Below, one piece after another: positions 25,729 through 34,727 of a stretch of 50,350 nt of DNA. Origin of the DNA: Nocardia nova NBRC 15556 (GTDB lineage: Bacteria > Actinomycetota > Actinomycetes > Mycobacteriales > Mycobacteriaceae). Where the stretch lies: positions 1-50,350 of the forward strand of contig NZ_BDBN01000014.1 of assembly GCF_001613005.1 (NCBI RefSeq), given 5' to 3'. Position numbers and translations under genes: made by a program. The notes under the pieces were generated by a model. That model searched no databases. It worked only from the letters and a program-made list of their open reading frames with translations, and was not told the origin of the DNA. How positions within the stretch are numbered: the first letter of the stretch is position 1; every line of letters starts with the position of its first letter.

Positions 25729-26343
25729 TCAATCCATGTCCGCCCAGCGTCGCAGCCACGGCTCCACCGTCCCGGCGATGAGATCGAAGCCACTGCGAAA
25801 CGAATGGGCCTGGCCCGGAATCACTTTCACCTCGGCCGCATCGGCGGAGTCCGGAATTCCGAAGGGATCGCGTTCACCGTTGATCACCACCACATCGGTG
25901 TGCGCGGACGCCGCCAGCAGCTCCTCTCGCCGCGTCTTCTCCGGCTTACCTGGCGGGTGCAGCGGAAACGACAGCGCCAGTATGCCTTTGGCGTCGGCTT
26001 CGACGGCGGTCCGGCAGGCGACCCGGGCGCCATTGCTGCGCCCGCCCTGGATCAGCGGTATCCCGGGCGCCTGCTCGCGCAGGGCCGAGACGATCTCCAA
26101 CCACGCCGCATCCTGCACCGTCGCCGAACCGGGTGCCCGCCGACCGGCGACCCGGTACGGCTGAATCACCCGCGCGACCACCCCGCCCAGCGCCACCGCG
26201 CGATCGCGGACCGCCAGCAGATCCCCGGCCTCCACCCCGCCGCCGGAACCGTGGGTGAGCAGCAGCAGAAACCGGTCGCCGGCCTCCCGGTCGATCTCCA
26301 CCTCGGCGTCCCCCGCAGCTGTCTCGATGCGCACGGTGTCCAC
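25729..26343 (-). CDS. Alpha/beta hydrolase, KANL3/TEX30-like
   Basis: 204 aa. LLLLTHGSGGG is the oxyanion strand, the nucleophile Ser sits in GGRSNGAR, Asp in NGERDPFG and His in PGQAHSFR. This short form, lacking a cap, matches the KANL3/Tex30 alpha/beta hydrolase-like family. The start is GTG 26343 with GGGGA upstream. It is the last of a four-gene run with 12 bp after the FGE gene, so it is probably cotranscribed with the sulfatase operon. The substrate is unknown. Confidence 0.8.
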   Translation of the reverse strand: MDTVRIETAAGDAEVEIDREAGDRFLLLLTHGSGGGVEAGDLLAVRDRAVALGGVVARVIQPYRVAGRRAPGSATVQDAAWLEIVSALREQAPGIPLIQGGRSNGARVACRTAVEADAKGILALSFPLHPPGKPEKTRREELLAASAHTDVVVINGERDPFGIPDSADAAEVKVIPGQAHSFRSGFDLIAGTVEPWLRRWADMD

Positions 26344-26355
26344 GGTAATCCCCGC

Positions 26356-27282
26356 TCAGCGGGGGCCTGCCACGCACCGGAAGCCGATATGACTCATCCC
26401 GGTGTCGACCATCTGCGGGCGACGCGCGGCGGGCCGGTACCGGCGGCAGTAGCTGTCGGCGCAGAGAAACGAACCGCCCTTGATCACCTTGCGCGGCACC
26501 CGGAACTGCGGCTGACGCGGGTCGAAACTCCGCTCCTGATCCCCACCGCGCGGATTACGCGGGACGCAGCATCCGCCGCCGCCCGGATGGCGCTCGGCGT
26601 ACCAGTCGCCGGTCCATTCCCACACGTTGCCGGCCATATCGGACAGGCCGTAGTCGTTGGGCGGATAGGAACCGACGGCAGTCGTGTGTCCGTAACCGCG
26701 GTCGGGACGCCACGGGAAGTCGCCGTGCCAGTAGTTCGCGAGGCGCCGGTCTCCGGATTCTCCCTCCTCGCCCCAGGTGAATTCGGCACCCTCCACCCCG
26801 CCGCGGGCCGCGGCCTCCCACTGCGCCTCGGTCGGCAGCGCCCGGCCCATCCATGTCGCGTAGGCGGCGGCGTCCTCGTACGCGATATGCACTACCGGAT
26901 GATCGGGCCGGTCGGCGATCGACGACCCGGGCCCCTCGGGGTGCCGCCACGAGGCGCCGGGCGTCCAGCGCCACCACAGGTTCAGATGCCGCAGGTCGAC
27001 CGGGCCGGCCGTCCGGGTGAACACCATCGAGCCGGGTTGCAGATTCTCGACCGGTGCTCCCGGAAAGTCGGCGGGATCGAGCGGGCGCTCGGCGACGGTG
27101 CGGTACCCGGTGTCGGCGACGAACCGTTCGTACTGGGTGTTGGTGACCTGCCGAGTTTCGATGGCGAAGGCATCCACGGCCACTCGATGAGCGGGCCGTT
27201 CCTCCGGATAGTGGCGGTCCGAACCCATCGTGAAGGTCTGTGCGGGTATCTGCCGCACGTCGGTGGCGATCGAAATATTCAC
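26356..27282 (-). CDS. Formylglycine-generating enzyme (sulfatase maturase, SUMF1/FGE)
   Basis: 308 aa. Oxidises the sulfatase active-site Cys to formylglycine in the cytosol, using copper and oxygen. Landmarks are FTMGSDRHYPEERP, the WRHPEGPGSSI block, RALPTEAQWEAAARGG, the DMAGNVWEWTGDW core and GGSFLCADSYCRRYRPAAR, where C274 and C279 match the two copper-binding cysteines of bacterial FGE (272/277 in S. coelicolor). Length is normal for the family. It lies 9 bp after the HAD gene and directly serves the sulfatase at 28233-29771. Confidence 0.93.
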   Translation of the reverse strand: MNISIATDVRQIPAQTFTMGSDRHYPEERPAHRVAVDAFAIETRQVTNTQYERFVADTGYRTVAERPLDPADFPGAPVENLQPGSMVFTRTAGPVDLRHLNLWWRWTPGASWRHPEGPGSSIADRPDHPVVHIAYEDAAAYATWMGRALPTEAQWEAAARGGVEGAEFTWGEEGESGDRRLANYWHGDFPWRPDRGYGHTTAVGSYPPNDYGLSDMAGNVWEWTGDWYAERHPGGGGCCVPRNPRGGDQERSFDPRQPQFRVPRKVIKGGSFLCADSYCRRYRPAARRPQMVDTGMSHIGFRCVAGPR

Positions 27283-27291
27283 GGGCCGTTC

Positions 27292-28230
27292 CTACGAATC
27301 GGGTGTGAAGATCTGCGCCCAGTCATTCTTCATGCTGACCACCGTCCAGTCGTTGCGACGCGCGTGCTCGAGCGCATTCTCGGCGCCGGCGACGTAGTCG
27401 AATTCCCGGTCCGCGTCGTCGTGCAGGATCAGCATGCGCAACGACGGCGCGCCCGCGAGTTCGGAGAACGACAGCATGGGCAGATCGCCGTTGGAATTGC
27501 CGACCGACAAGATGGGACGGCGGCCGATCCGGCTCCAGATTCGGACCGGTTTCTCCGGCCCGTCGTCGAAGAAATCCATCGCGGATTTGTAGAGCAGGTC
27601 GCTGCGGCCTTCCCGTTCCCGATAGGTCAACCCGAGCGCACTGCCGATCACCCGCTCCGGCGGCACCCCGTAGAGATCCCCCGCGACCGGGCGCATGAAA
27701 TCCCGATCACCACCGGAGGCGATGTAGGTGGTGAATTCGCTGTCGCGCAGATACCACAGCAGTTCGACCATCGGAGCGAAACCGCAGCCGTGATACGGGC
27801 GGCCGAGGGTCGGGTGGTCGGCGTGGGAGAAGAATGCCGCCACCCGCGCGTCGTAATCCTCGACGCTGATCTCACCGAACGCGCGAGTTACCGCGCCCAT
27901 CAACAACTTCAGATCGGTGTCGTCACCGTGGTAGTGCTTGACCATCGCCGCGCCGAGCCACTGCAGGTCCTGCTCGTAGGCCGCGCGCCACGGCTGTTGC
28001 GTGCGCAATCGCGGTTCCTGCTCGGCCATTTCGGCCAGTCGCCGGATGGTGAAGTCGAGCTGAATCGGCATCGGCTTCTCACACCACAGGGTGCCGTCGT
28101 TGTCGAATACCGCTATCCGCGCGGACGGTTCGACATAGTCGGGCCCGTCCCGATCGGTGACGCGAGCGACGAAATCGACGATGGCAGAAATGGTTTCACC
28201 GTCGTTCCATGATTCCAGCGACACCGCCAT
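27292..28230 (-). CDS. HAD-superfamily hydrolase
   Basis: 312 aa. IAVFDNDGTLWCEKP is motif I (DxDGT), and the GNSNGDLPML near the C-terminus is the motif III/IV acidic loop; a cap of about 120 residues lies between. This is a Mg-dependent phosphatase/phosphotransferase fold, acting on an unknown phosphate ester. ATG 28230 follows the sulfatase stop by 2 bp, which argues for coupled translation. The same frame is open far upstream inside the sulfatase gene, but that part is antisense-free shadow and was discarded. Confidence 0.82.
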   Translation of the reverse strand: MAVSLESWNDGETISAIVDFVARVTDRDGPDYVEPSARIAVFDNDGTLWCEKPMPIQLDFTIRRLAEMAEQEPRLRTQQPWRAAYEQDLQWLGAAMVKHYHGDDTDLKLLMGAVTRAFGEISVEDYDARVAAFFSHADHPTLGRPYHGCGFAPMVELLWYLRDSEFTTYIASGGDRDFMRPVAGDLYGVPPERVIGSALGLTYREREGRSDLLYKSAMDFFDDGPEKPVRIWSRIGRRPILSVGNSNGDLPMLSFSELAGAPSLRMLILHDDADREFDYVAGAENALEHARRNDWTVVSMKNDWAQIFTPDS

Positions 28231-28232
28231 GG

Positions 28233-29771
28233 TCAGTCCCGGGCGAGGAAGTCGTGCAGTTTGGCGACCGCCTGGTTGATGGTGAAGGTGGCCGGTTCCT
28301 GACGCGGCGGAAATTCCTTGAACGTGTCGAGGAACGCCGTCGCGATGGCCGTCCCGTAGAAGGCGATGTAGTCGTGGTCGAGGAACCAGTCCCAATAGGT
28401 ATTGGAGGTGACGTCGGCTCGCTCGAACGGGTCGGTGCGCAGATTGAACAGTTTCGGCACCCGCAGCGGGGTGAAGGGTTCGGCCCAGATTCCGAGCGTG
28501 CCCTGTTTGCGCTGCTCCATGAACACGATCTTCCAATTCTCGAACCGGATTCCGAGCACATCGCAGTCGTCGGAGAAATAGACCATGCCGCGCCGCGGGC
28601 TGTGTTCGACCTCGCCGGTGAGGTAGGGCAACAGGTTGTAGCCGTCGATGTGGACCTTGAAAGTCTTGTCCCCCACCGCATGTCCCTGTTCCAGCTTGTC
28701 GACGATGTCGGGTTCGCCGGCCGCGGCGAGCAGCGTCGGCAGCCAATCGTGATGCTGCACTATGTCGTTGGAGATGGAGCGGGCGGCGATGTGGCCCGGC
28801 CAGCGGATCACCTGCGGCACTCGGAACGCACCCTCCCAGTTGGTGTCCTTCTCGCTGCGGAACGGGGTGGTCGCGCCGTCGGGCCAGGTGTTGGCGTGCG
28901 GGCCGTTGTCGGTGCTGTAGATGACGATCGTGTTGTCGGCCAGGCCGAGTTCGTCGAGGGCATCGAGCACGCGGCCCACATTGCGGTCGTGGTCGATCAT
29001 CGTGTCGTGGTACGGCGACTGCCAGAATCCCGCCTGCCCCACACTTTCCAGCTTGGTGTGCGTGCGCAGATGCATGTGCGTGAAGTTCAGCCAGACGAAG
29101 AACGGCGTGCCCGCCCGCTGCTGACGGGTGAGGAAATCGACGCAGGCCTCGGCCACATCCTCGTCGATCGTCTCCATCCGCTTCTTGGTCAGCGGCCCGG
29201 TGTCCTCGATGCGTTGTTTGCCGACGCGCCCGAAGCGCGGGTCCTCGGTGGGGTCGTCCTCGTCGGTCGCCCACGAGTGCAGCACCCCGCGCGGGCGTTG
29301 CAGGTCGTACAGCCGCGGGTAGGCGTCCTTGTGCGGATAGTCCGGCAGCTCGGGTTCCTCCTCCGCGTTCAGGTGGTAGAGGTTGCCGAAGAACTCGTCG
29401 AACCCGCGCACCGTCGGCAGGAATTTGTTGAGGTCGCCGAGGTGATTCTTGCCGAACTGCCCGGTCGCGTAACCGAGCGGTTTCAGCAGTTCGGCGATGG
29501 TCGGATCCTCGGGAGACAGACCGATGCCCGCGCCGGGCACTCCGACCTTGCTCATCCCGGTGCGGTAGACGCTCTGCCCGGTGATGAAGGAGGCCCGCCC
29601 GGCCGTACAGCTCTGTTCGCCGTAGGAGTCGGTGAACCGCATGCCCTCCTCGGCGAGCCGGTCGATATTGGGCGTGCGATAGCCCATCAGGCCGTCGCTG
29701 TAGCAGCTGAGATTGGTGATACCGATGTCGTCACCCCAGATGACCAGGATGTTCGGCTTCGAATCCGGCAC
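28233..29771 (-). CDS. Arylsulfatase (formylglycine-dependent)
   Basis: 512 aa. PNILVIWGDDIGITNLSCY gives the first metal ligands (D14, D15). The sulfatase signature EQSCTAGRAS holds C55-x-A-x-R59, where Cys is converted to formylglycine by the FGE encoded two genes downstream. YSTDNGPH supplies further Ca-binding residues. There is no signal peptide, so it may act in the cytosol or leave by an unusual route. The start is GTG 29771 with AAGGAGG close upstream. Sulfate-ester substrate unknown. It heads a four-gene minus-strand operon and is divergent from fadE5. Confidence 0.93.
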   Translation of the reverse strand: MPDSKPNILVIWGDDIGITNLSCYSDGLMGYRTPNIDRLAEEGMRFTDSYGEQSCTAGRASFITGQSVYRTGMSKVGVPGAGIGLSPEDPTIAELLKPLGYATGQFGKNHLGDLNKFLPTVRGFDEFFGNLYHLNAEEEPELPDYPHKDAYPRLYDLQRPRGVLHSWATDEDDPTEDPRFGRVGKQRIEDTGPLTKKRMETIDEDVAEACVDFLTRQQRAGTPFFVWLNFTHMHLRTHTKLESVGQAGFWQSPYHDTMIDHDRNVGRVLDALDELGLADNTIVIYSTDNGPHANTWPDGATTPFRSEKDTNWEGAFRVPQVIRWPGHIAARSISNDIVQHHDWLPTLLAAAGEPDIVDKLEQGHAVGDKTFKVHIDGYNLLPYLTGEVEHSPRRGMVYFSDDCDVLGIRFENWKIVFMEQRKQGTLGIWAEPFTPLRVPKLFNLRTDPFERADVTSNTYWDWFLDHDYIAFYGTAIATAFLDTFKEFPPRQEPATFTINQAVAKLHDFLARD

Positions 29772-29918
29772 AGCGGCCTCCTTCGGCGCAGGTGAACTAC
29801 CCTGCCGACACCCTGCCCGCGACCACCCGCGGACACCTCACCCGCGACGGGTGATTGCGGTGAGCCGGCGGCCGCGTGTTCATCTCGTCACATCGCCCGG
29901 TCAGCGCTTTCCAACCCC

Positions 29919-29934
29919 ATTACTCATCGGTAAT
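29919..29934 (+). promoter_or_regulatory. Inverted repeat ATTAC-N6-GTAAT before fadE5 (candidate TetR operator)
   Basis: ATTAC at 29919-29923 and GTAAT at 29930-29934 with 6 bp between. The same geometry occurs before tetR (39191-39206) and between fabG4 and fadA2 (44022-44037). It lies in the divergent sulfatase/fadE5 region, 124 bp before the fadE5 ATG. Confidence 0.6.
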
Positions 29935-29945
29935 ATACGCTGTAA

Positions 29946-29961
29946 GTTACCCGCGAGTAGA
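29946..29961 (+). promoter_or_regulatory. Second, imperfect copy of the TTAC-N6-GTA operator motif
   Basis: GTTAC (29946-29950), 6 bp, GTAGA (29957-29961). The left half is exact; the right half has one change. Its centre is 27 bp from the first site, so the two could bind two dimers. Confidence 0.4.
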
Positions 29962-30057
29962 AGGCGGATATTCCGTTCGACTACCCGGTGTGGAGACACA
30001 TGGGCGGGAACGGCACACACCGACCCGCACCGACTCAACGGAGAGTGAGTAACAGAG

Positions 30058-31893
30058 ATGGGCCATTACAAGAGCAACGTCCGCGACCTGGAGTTCAACC
30101 TCTTCGAGGTGCTGGGCATCGGCTCGGTGCTGGATTCCGGCGCCTACGGTGACCTGGACACCGACACGGTCAAGAACATCATCGACGAGGTACGCCGCCT
30201 GGCCGAGGGCCCGGTCGCCGAGTCCTTCGCCGACGCCGACCGCAACCCGCCGGTGTTCGACCCCAACACCCACAGCGTCTCTATTCCGGAGTCGTTCAAG
30301 AAGTCCTTCAAGGCCTACGAAGAGGCCGGCTGGAACAAGGTCGGCCTGAACGAGGAACTGGGCGGCCTGCCCGCGCCGCGTTCGGTGGTCTGGGCCCTCA
30401 ACGAGATGATCCTGGGCTCGAACCCGGCCGTCGCGATGTACGCCGCCGGTGGCCCGTTCGGCCAGATCTTCTGGAACAACGCCACCGACGAGCAGAAGAA
30501 GTGGGCCGAGATCGCCGTCGAGCGCAACTGGGGCGCCACCATGGTGCTGACCGAGCCCGACGCCGGCTCCGATGTGGGCGCCGGCCGCACCAAGGCCATC
30601 CAGCAGGAGGACGGCTCCTGGCACATCGAGGGTGTCAAGCGGTTCATCACCTCCGGTGACTCCGACGACATGTTCGAGAACATCTTCCACCTGGTGCTGG
30701 CCCGCCCCGAGGGCGCCGGCCCGGGCACCAAGGGCCTGTCGCTGTTCTTCGTGCCGAAGTTCCACTTCGACTTCGAGAACCGGACCCTGGGCGAGCGCAA
30801 CGGCGTATTCGTCACCAACGTCGAGCACAAGATGGGCCTGAAGGTCTCGGCCACCTGTGAGGTCACCTTCGGTGGCCACGGCGTCCCGGCCAAGGGCTGG
30901 CTCGTCGGCGAGGTCCACGACGGCATCGCGCAGATGTTCGACGTGATCGAGAACGCCCGAATGATGGTGGGCACCAAGGCCATCGCGACCCTGTCGACCG
31001 GTTACCTGAACGCGCTGGACTACGCCAAGCAGCGCGTGCAGGGTGCGGATCTGACTCAGATGACCGACAAGACCGCGCCGCGCGTCACCATCACCCACCA
31101 CCCGGACGTGCGCCGCTCGCTGATGATGCAGAAGGCCTACGCCGAGGGCCTGCGCGCGATCTACCTCTACACCGCCGCCCACCAGAACGAGGACATCGCT
31201 CAGCTGGTCTCCGGTGCCGACAAGGACCTCGCGTTCCGCGTCAACGACCTGCTGCTGCCGATCGTCAAGGGTGTCGGCTCCGAGCGGGCCTACCAGTACC
31301 TGACCGATTCGCTGCAGACCTTCGGTGGTTCCGGCTTCCTGCAGGACTACCCGATCGAGCAGTACATCCGCGACGCGAAGATCGACTCGCTGTACGAGGG
31401 CACCACCGCCATCCAGGCGCAGGACTTCTTCTTCCGCAAGATCGCTCGCGATCGCGGCGTGGCGCTGGCCCACGTGGCTGGCCAGGTGCAGAAGTTCATC
31501 GAGTCCGAGGCCGGCAACGGCCGCCTGAAGGGCGAGCGCAAGCTGCTGGCCACCGCGCTCGAGGATGTGCAGGCCATGGCCGCCACCCTGACCGGTCACC
31601 TGATGGGTGCGCAGGAGGACGCCAAGGAGCTGTACAAGGTCGGCCTGGGTTCGGTCCGCTTCCTGATGGCGGTGGGCGACCTGCTCATCGGCTGGCAGCT
31701 GCTGCGTCAGGCCGAGGTCGCCATCAAGGCCCTCGACAACGGCGCCACCGGTTCCGACGAGGCCTTCTACAACGGCAAGGTCGCCGTGGCTCAGTTCTTC
31801 GCCCGCAACGTGCTGCCGGAGCTGACCTCCACCCGCACCGTGCTGTCCAGCCTGGACAACGACGTGATGGAGCTCGACGAAGCGGCCTTCTGA
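30058..31893 (+). CDS. fadE5: Acyl-CoA dehydrogenase, FadE5 type
   Basis: 611 aa, the same length as M. tuberculosis FadE5 (Rv0244c). Catalyses the first oxidation of acyl-CoA in beta-oxidation with FAD. Visible are [18 protein letters not shown] (substrate/FAD loop), [16 protein letters not shown] [22 protein letters not shown] and [20 protein letters not shown], which positions the catalytic Glu region. The N-terminal 60 residues and C-terminal helical extension mark the large ACAD10/11-like class. Codon use is strongly biased (AAG, CTG, GAG), suggesting high expression. Two inverted repeats lie upstream. Related genes fabG4, htdX and fadA2 are 12 kb away. Confidence 0.93.
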   Translation: MGHYKSNVRDLEFNLFEVLGIGSVLDSGAYGDLDTDTVKNIIDEVRRLAEGPVAESFADADRNPPVFDPNTHSVSIPESFKKSFKAYEEAGWNKVGLNEELGGLPAPRSVVWALNEMILGSNPAVAMYAAGGPFGQIFWNNATDEQKKWAEIAVERNWGATMVLTEPDAGSDVGAGRTKAIQQEDGSWHIEGVKRFITSGDSDDMFENIFHLVLARPEGAGPGTKGLSLFFVPKFHFDFENRTLGERNGVFVTNVEHKMGLKVSATCEVTFGGHGVPAKGWLVGEVHDGIAQMFDVIENARMMVGTKAIATLSTGYLNALDYAKQRVQGADLTQMTDKTAPRVTITHHPDVRRSLMMQKAYAEGLRAIYLYTAAHQNEDIAQLVSGADKDLAFRVNDLLLPIVKGVGSERAYQYLTDSLQTFGGSGFLQDYPIEQYIRDAKIDSLYEGTTAIQAQDFFFRKIARDRGVALAHVAGQVQKFIESEAGNGRLKGERKLLATALEDVQAMAATLTGHLMGAQEDAKELYKVGLGSVRFLMAVGDLLIGWQLLRQAEVAIKALDNGATGSDEAFYNGKVAVAQFFARNVLPELTSTRTVLSSLDNDVMELDEAAF

Positions 31894-31921
31894 TCGCCTC
31901 CTCGTCCACCACGTGAACACA

Positions 31922-31957
31922 GCGGCCCCGCCTCCCGCCGTCGGGAGGTGGGGCCGC
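31922..31957 (+). terminator. Strong hairpin terminator after fadE5
   Basis: Arms 31922-31937 and 31942-31957 pair over 16 bp with one G-T, around CCGT, 29 bp after the fadE5 stop; no T-run follows. Confidence 0.75.
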
Positions 31958-32219
31958 CGCCGTTCCGGGTCCCGAATGCGAAGGCCCGGGCAGCGATCCG
32001 GACGGCACGCCCGGACCGCCGGTCCTGCACCGGAATCGAGACCGGGTAATAATGTCGGCACTGGAGTGCCCCGGGGTCTGGTGCGCCATACATAAACCGA
32101 GACAACCGAGACAACGCCGTGCCGTGCCGATGTGACGAGAGTTTCGTCGGCATGTAGCACGCCGTCCGCCGAGGGCAGGCACAATACCCACGGCGTGACT
32201 CATGGAAGGAATTCGGAAT

Positions 32220-33302
32220 ATGAGACGACTGTCCGCACTGGCTGGAGCTTGCGCGGCGGTCGCGCTGCTGGGCCTGACGGCATCGCCGGCCGGAGCCGAC
32301 CCGAACAACATCAATCCGATTCCCGGACTGAACGGCATCAACGGATTGCCGCAGCTCCCGGGCCCGACACAGGCGGTCTACCAGGCCACCGGGATGGCCT
32401 CGCCGAACCGGACCCAGAACCAGAACGTGCTGGGCACCGACCTCGGCATCATGTGGGACGACGGGCGCGGGCAGATGATCACCGCCTACGGCGACACCGC
32501 CGGCCTCGGCGTGCCGAACGTGCTGGCCGGCAGCATCTGGGCGTGGCGCTCGAACGTGCTGTTCCGCAGCCCGGCCGACGCGGACCCGGCGGCGGGCGTG
32601 AACTACACGAGCTTCGTGGACAATCCGCTGCCCAGCCCGAAGATTCCGGGCATCGAGATCAGTTTCATTCCGACCGCGGGCATCTCGGTCAACGGCGTGC
32701 AGTACATGTCGATGATGTCGGTGCGGGAGTGGGGCCCGGACGGACACTGGGACACCAACTTCTCCACCCTGGCCGTCTCCGGTGACGACGGCCAGTCCTG
32801 GGCGCAGCTGCCGACCACCCGCCGCGGCAACGAGAACGGCTTCCAGAGTTTCCAGCAGAACGCCTTCCTGAAGGCCGGCGGCTACGTCTACAAGTACGGC
32901 ACCCCGGCGGGCCGCAACCAGCCCGGATTCATCTCGCGGGTCAAGGAAGCCGATATCGCCAATATCGACGCCTACGAGTACTGGGACGGCGGCGCGTGGA
33001 AGCCGAAGGACGCCAACGCCGCCAAGCCGATCGTCGGCGGCGTGGGCGAGCTGTCGGTGCAGTGGAACGCGCATCTGGGCCAGTACGTGATGCTGACCAC
33101 CGATCCCTTCGACTCCGTGGTCATGCGGACCGCGCCGAACCCGGAGGGCCCGTGGAGTGCGCCGCGCGTCCTGGTCGACGTGCGCGATCTGCCGACCATG
33201 TACGCGCCGATGATCTACCCGTATCAGACGGGCAGCGACCTGTACTTCCTGCTCACCATGCACAACCAGTACAACGTCGTGCTCATGAAGACGCCGCTGT
33301 AG
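32220..33302 (+). CDS. Exported DUF4185 domain protein (paralog 2)
   Basis: 360 aa. ATG 32220 has AAGGA at 32206-32210; an in-frame ATG at 32202 lacks a ribosome site. Signal peptide RRLSALAGACAAVALLGL is cut near AGA/D. The mature domain parallels the protein at 23287-24393 throughout, sharing DLGIMWD, PTAGISVNGVQYM, EYWDGGAW and TTDPF/W blocks, and ends LMKTPL against LMRTTL. It lies 327 bp after fadE5 behind a strong terminator and is followed by another terminator, so it is a single-gene unit. Role probably at the cell wall; not proven. Confidence 0.85.
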   Translation: MRRLSALAGACAAVALLGLTASPAGADPNNINPIPGLNGINGLPQLPGPTQAVYQATGMASPNRTQNQNVLGTDLGIMWDDGRGQMITAYGDTAGLGVPNVLAGSIWAWRSNVLFRSPADADPAAGVNYTSFVDNPLPSPKIPGIEISFIPTAGISVNGVQYMSMMSVREWGPDGHWDTNFSTLAVSGDDGQSWAQLPTTRRGNENGFQSFQQNAFLKAGGYVYKYGTPAGRNQPGFISRVKEADIANIDAYEYWDGGAWKPKDANAAKPIVGGVGELSVQWNAHLGQYVMLTTDPFDSVVMRTAPNPEGPWSAPRVLVDVRDLPTMYAPMIYPYQTGSDLYFLLTMHNQYNVVLMKTPL

Positions 33303-33337
33303 AAGTGCGGGAGCCGGAGGCCGCGAGGACATGAAGA

Positions 33338-33386
33338 CGGCTCCGTGCGGTTGCCGGGTCGGGGGTCTGGCAACTGCACGGAGCCG
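33338..33386 (+). terminator. Long perfect hairpin terminator after the second DUF4185 gene
   Basis: Arms 33338-33357 and 33367-33386 pair over 20 bp with two G-T pairs, loop of 9 nt. It is 36 bp after the stop. Confidence 0.78.
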
Positions 33387-33568
33387 ATCTGATTATCGGG
33401 ACCGGGCTCGGGGTGTTACACGATTCGTTTCGACACCGGAGAAATTTTCGATCGGGGCAGCGGGGACAATCGAGAGCGGTGGCGGTGCAGGGCGCTGGTC
33501 TCCCGCCGCGGTACAGCAGCAAGCAGAGCTCGGACCTGCCGAAGCTCGGACGACTCTAGGAGAAGAGT

Positions 33569-34597
<1,029 letters not shown>

Positions 34598-34623
34598 CCG
34601 CAGGCGCAGTTTTCGCGCCCGGT

Positions 34624-34716
34624 TCAGCTCAGGCTTTCGACGGCTCGGCCGACCATGTCCAGCGCCGCCAGTGGTCCGAAGGTGAGCAGGTAGCCCAGTC
34701 CCCAGAGGAATGCCAT
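34624..34716 (-). CDS. 30-residue hydrophobic peptide (probable small membrane protein)
   Basis: ATG 34716 preceded by GGAG (complement of 34722-34725) at 5 bp. The frame gives MAFLWGLGYLLTFGPLAALD and a short Glu/Ser tail, a single hydrophobic segment. It starts 11 bp after the stop of the lipase-like gene on the same strand, so it is likely the last cistron of that operon. It is too short for homology by eye; the ribosome site, position and membrane-like composition are the support. It could be chance. Confidence 0.5.
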   Translation of the reverse strand: MAFLWGLGYLLTFGPLAALDMVGRAVESLS

Positions 34717-34727
34717 GATGTCTCCGC

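Noticed and set aside
25228..28212. Open frame of 994 codons on the plus strand
   Set aside because: It lies opposite the repeat protein, hydrolase, FGE and HAD genes, which have recognisable domains; its composition is the low-complexity Arg/Gly/Val type expected of a high-GC shadow frame.
27292..29274. 660-codon frame suggesting a sulfatase-region/HAD fusion
   Set aside because: Only the part from ATG 28230 has HAD motifs; the rest is a shadow of the sulfatase frame, whose active site is in another frame.
29947..32184. Open frame of 745 codons on the minus strand
   Set aside because: Antisense to fadE5; sequence is Val/Gly/Asp/His-rich shadow with no domain.
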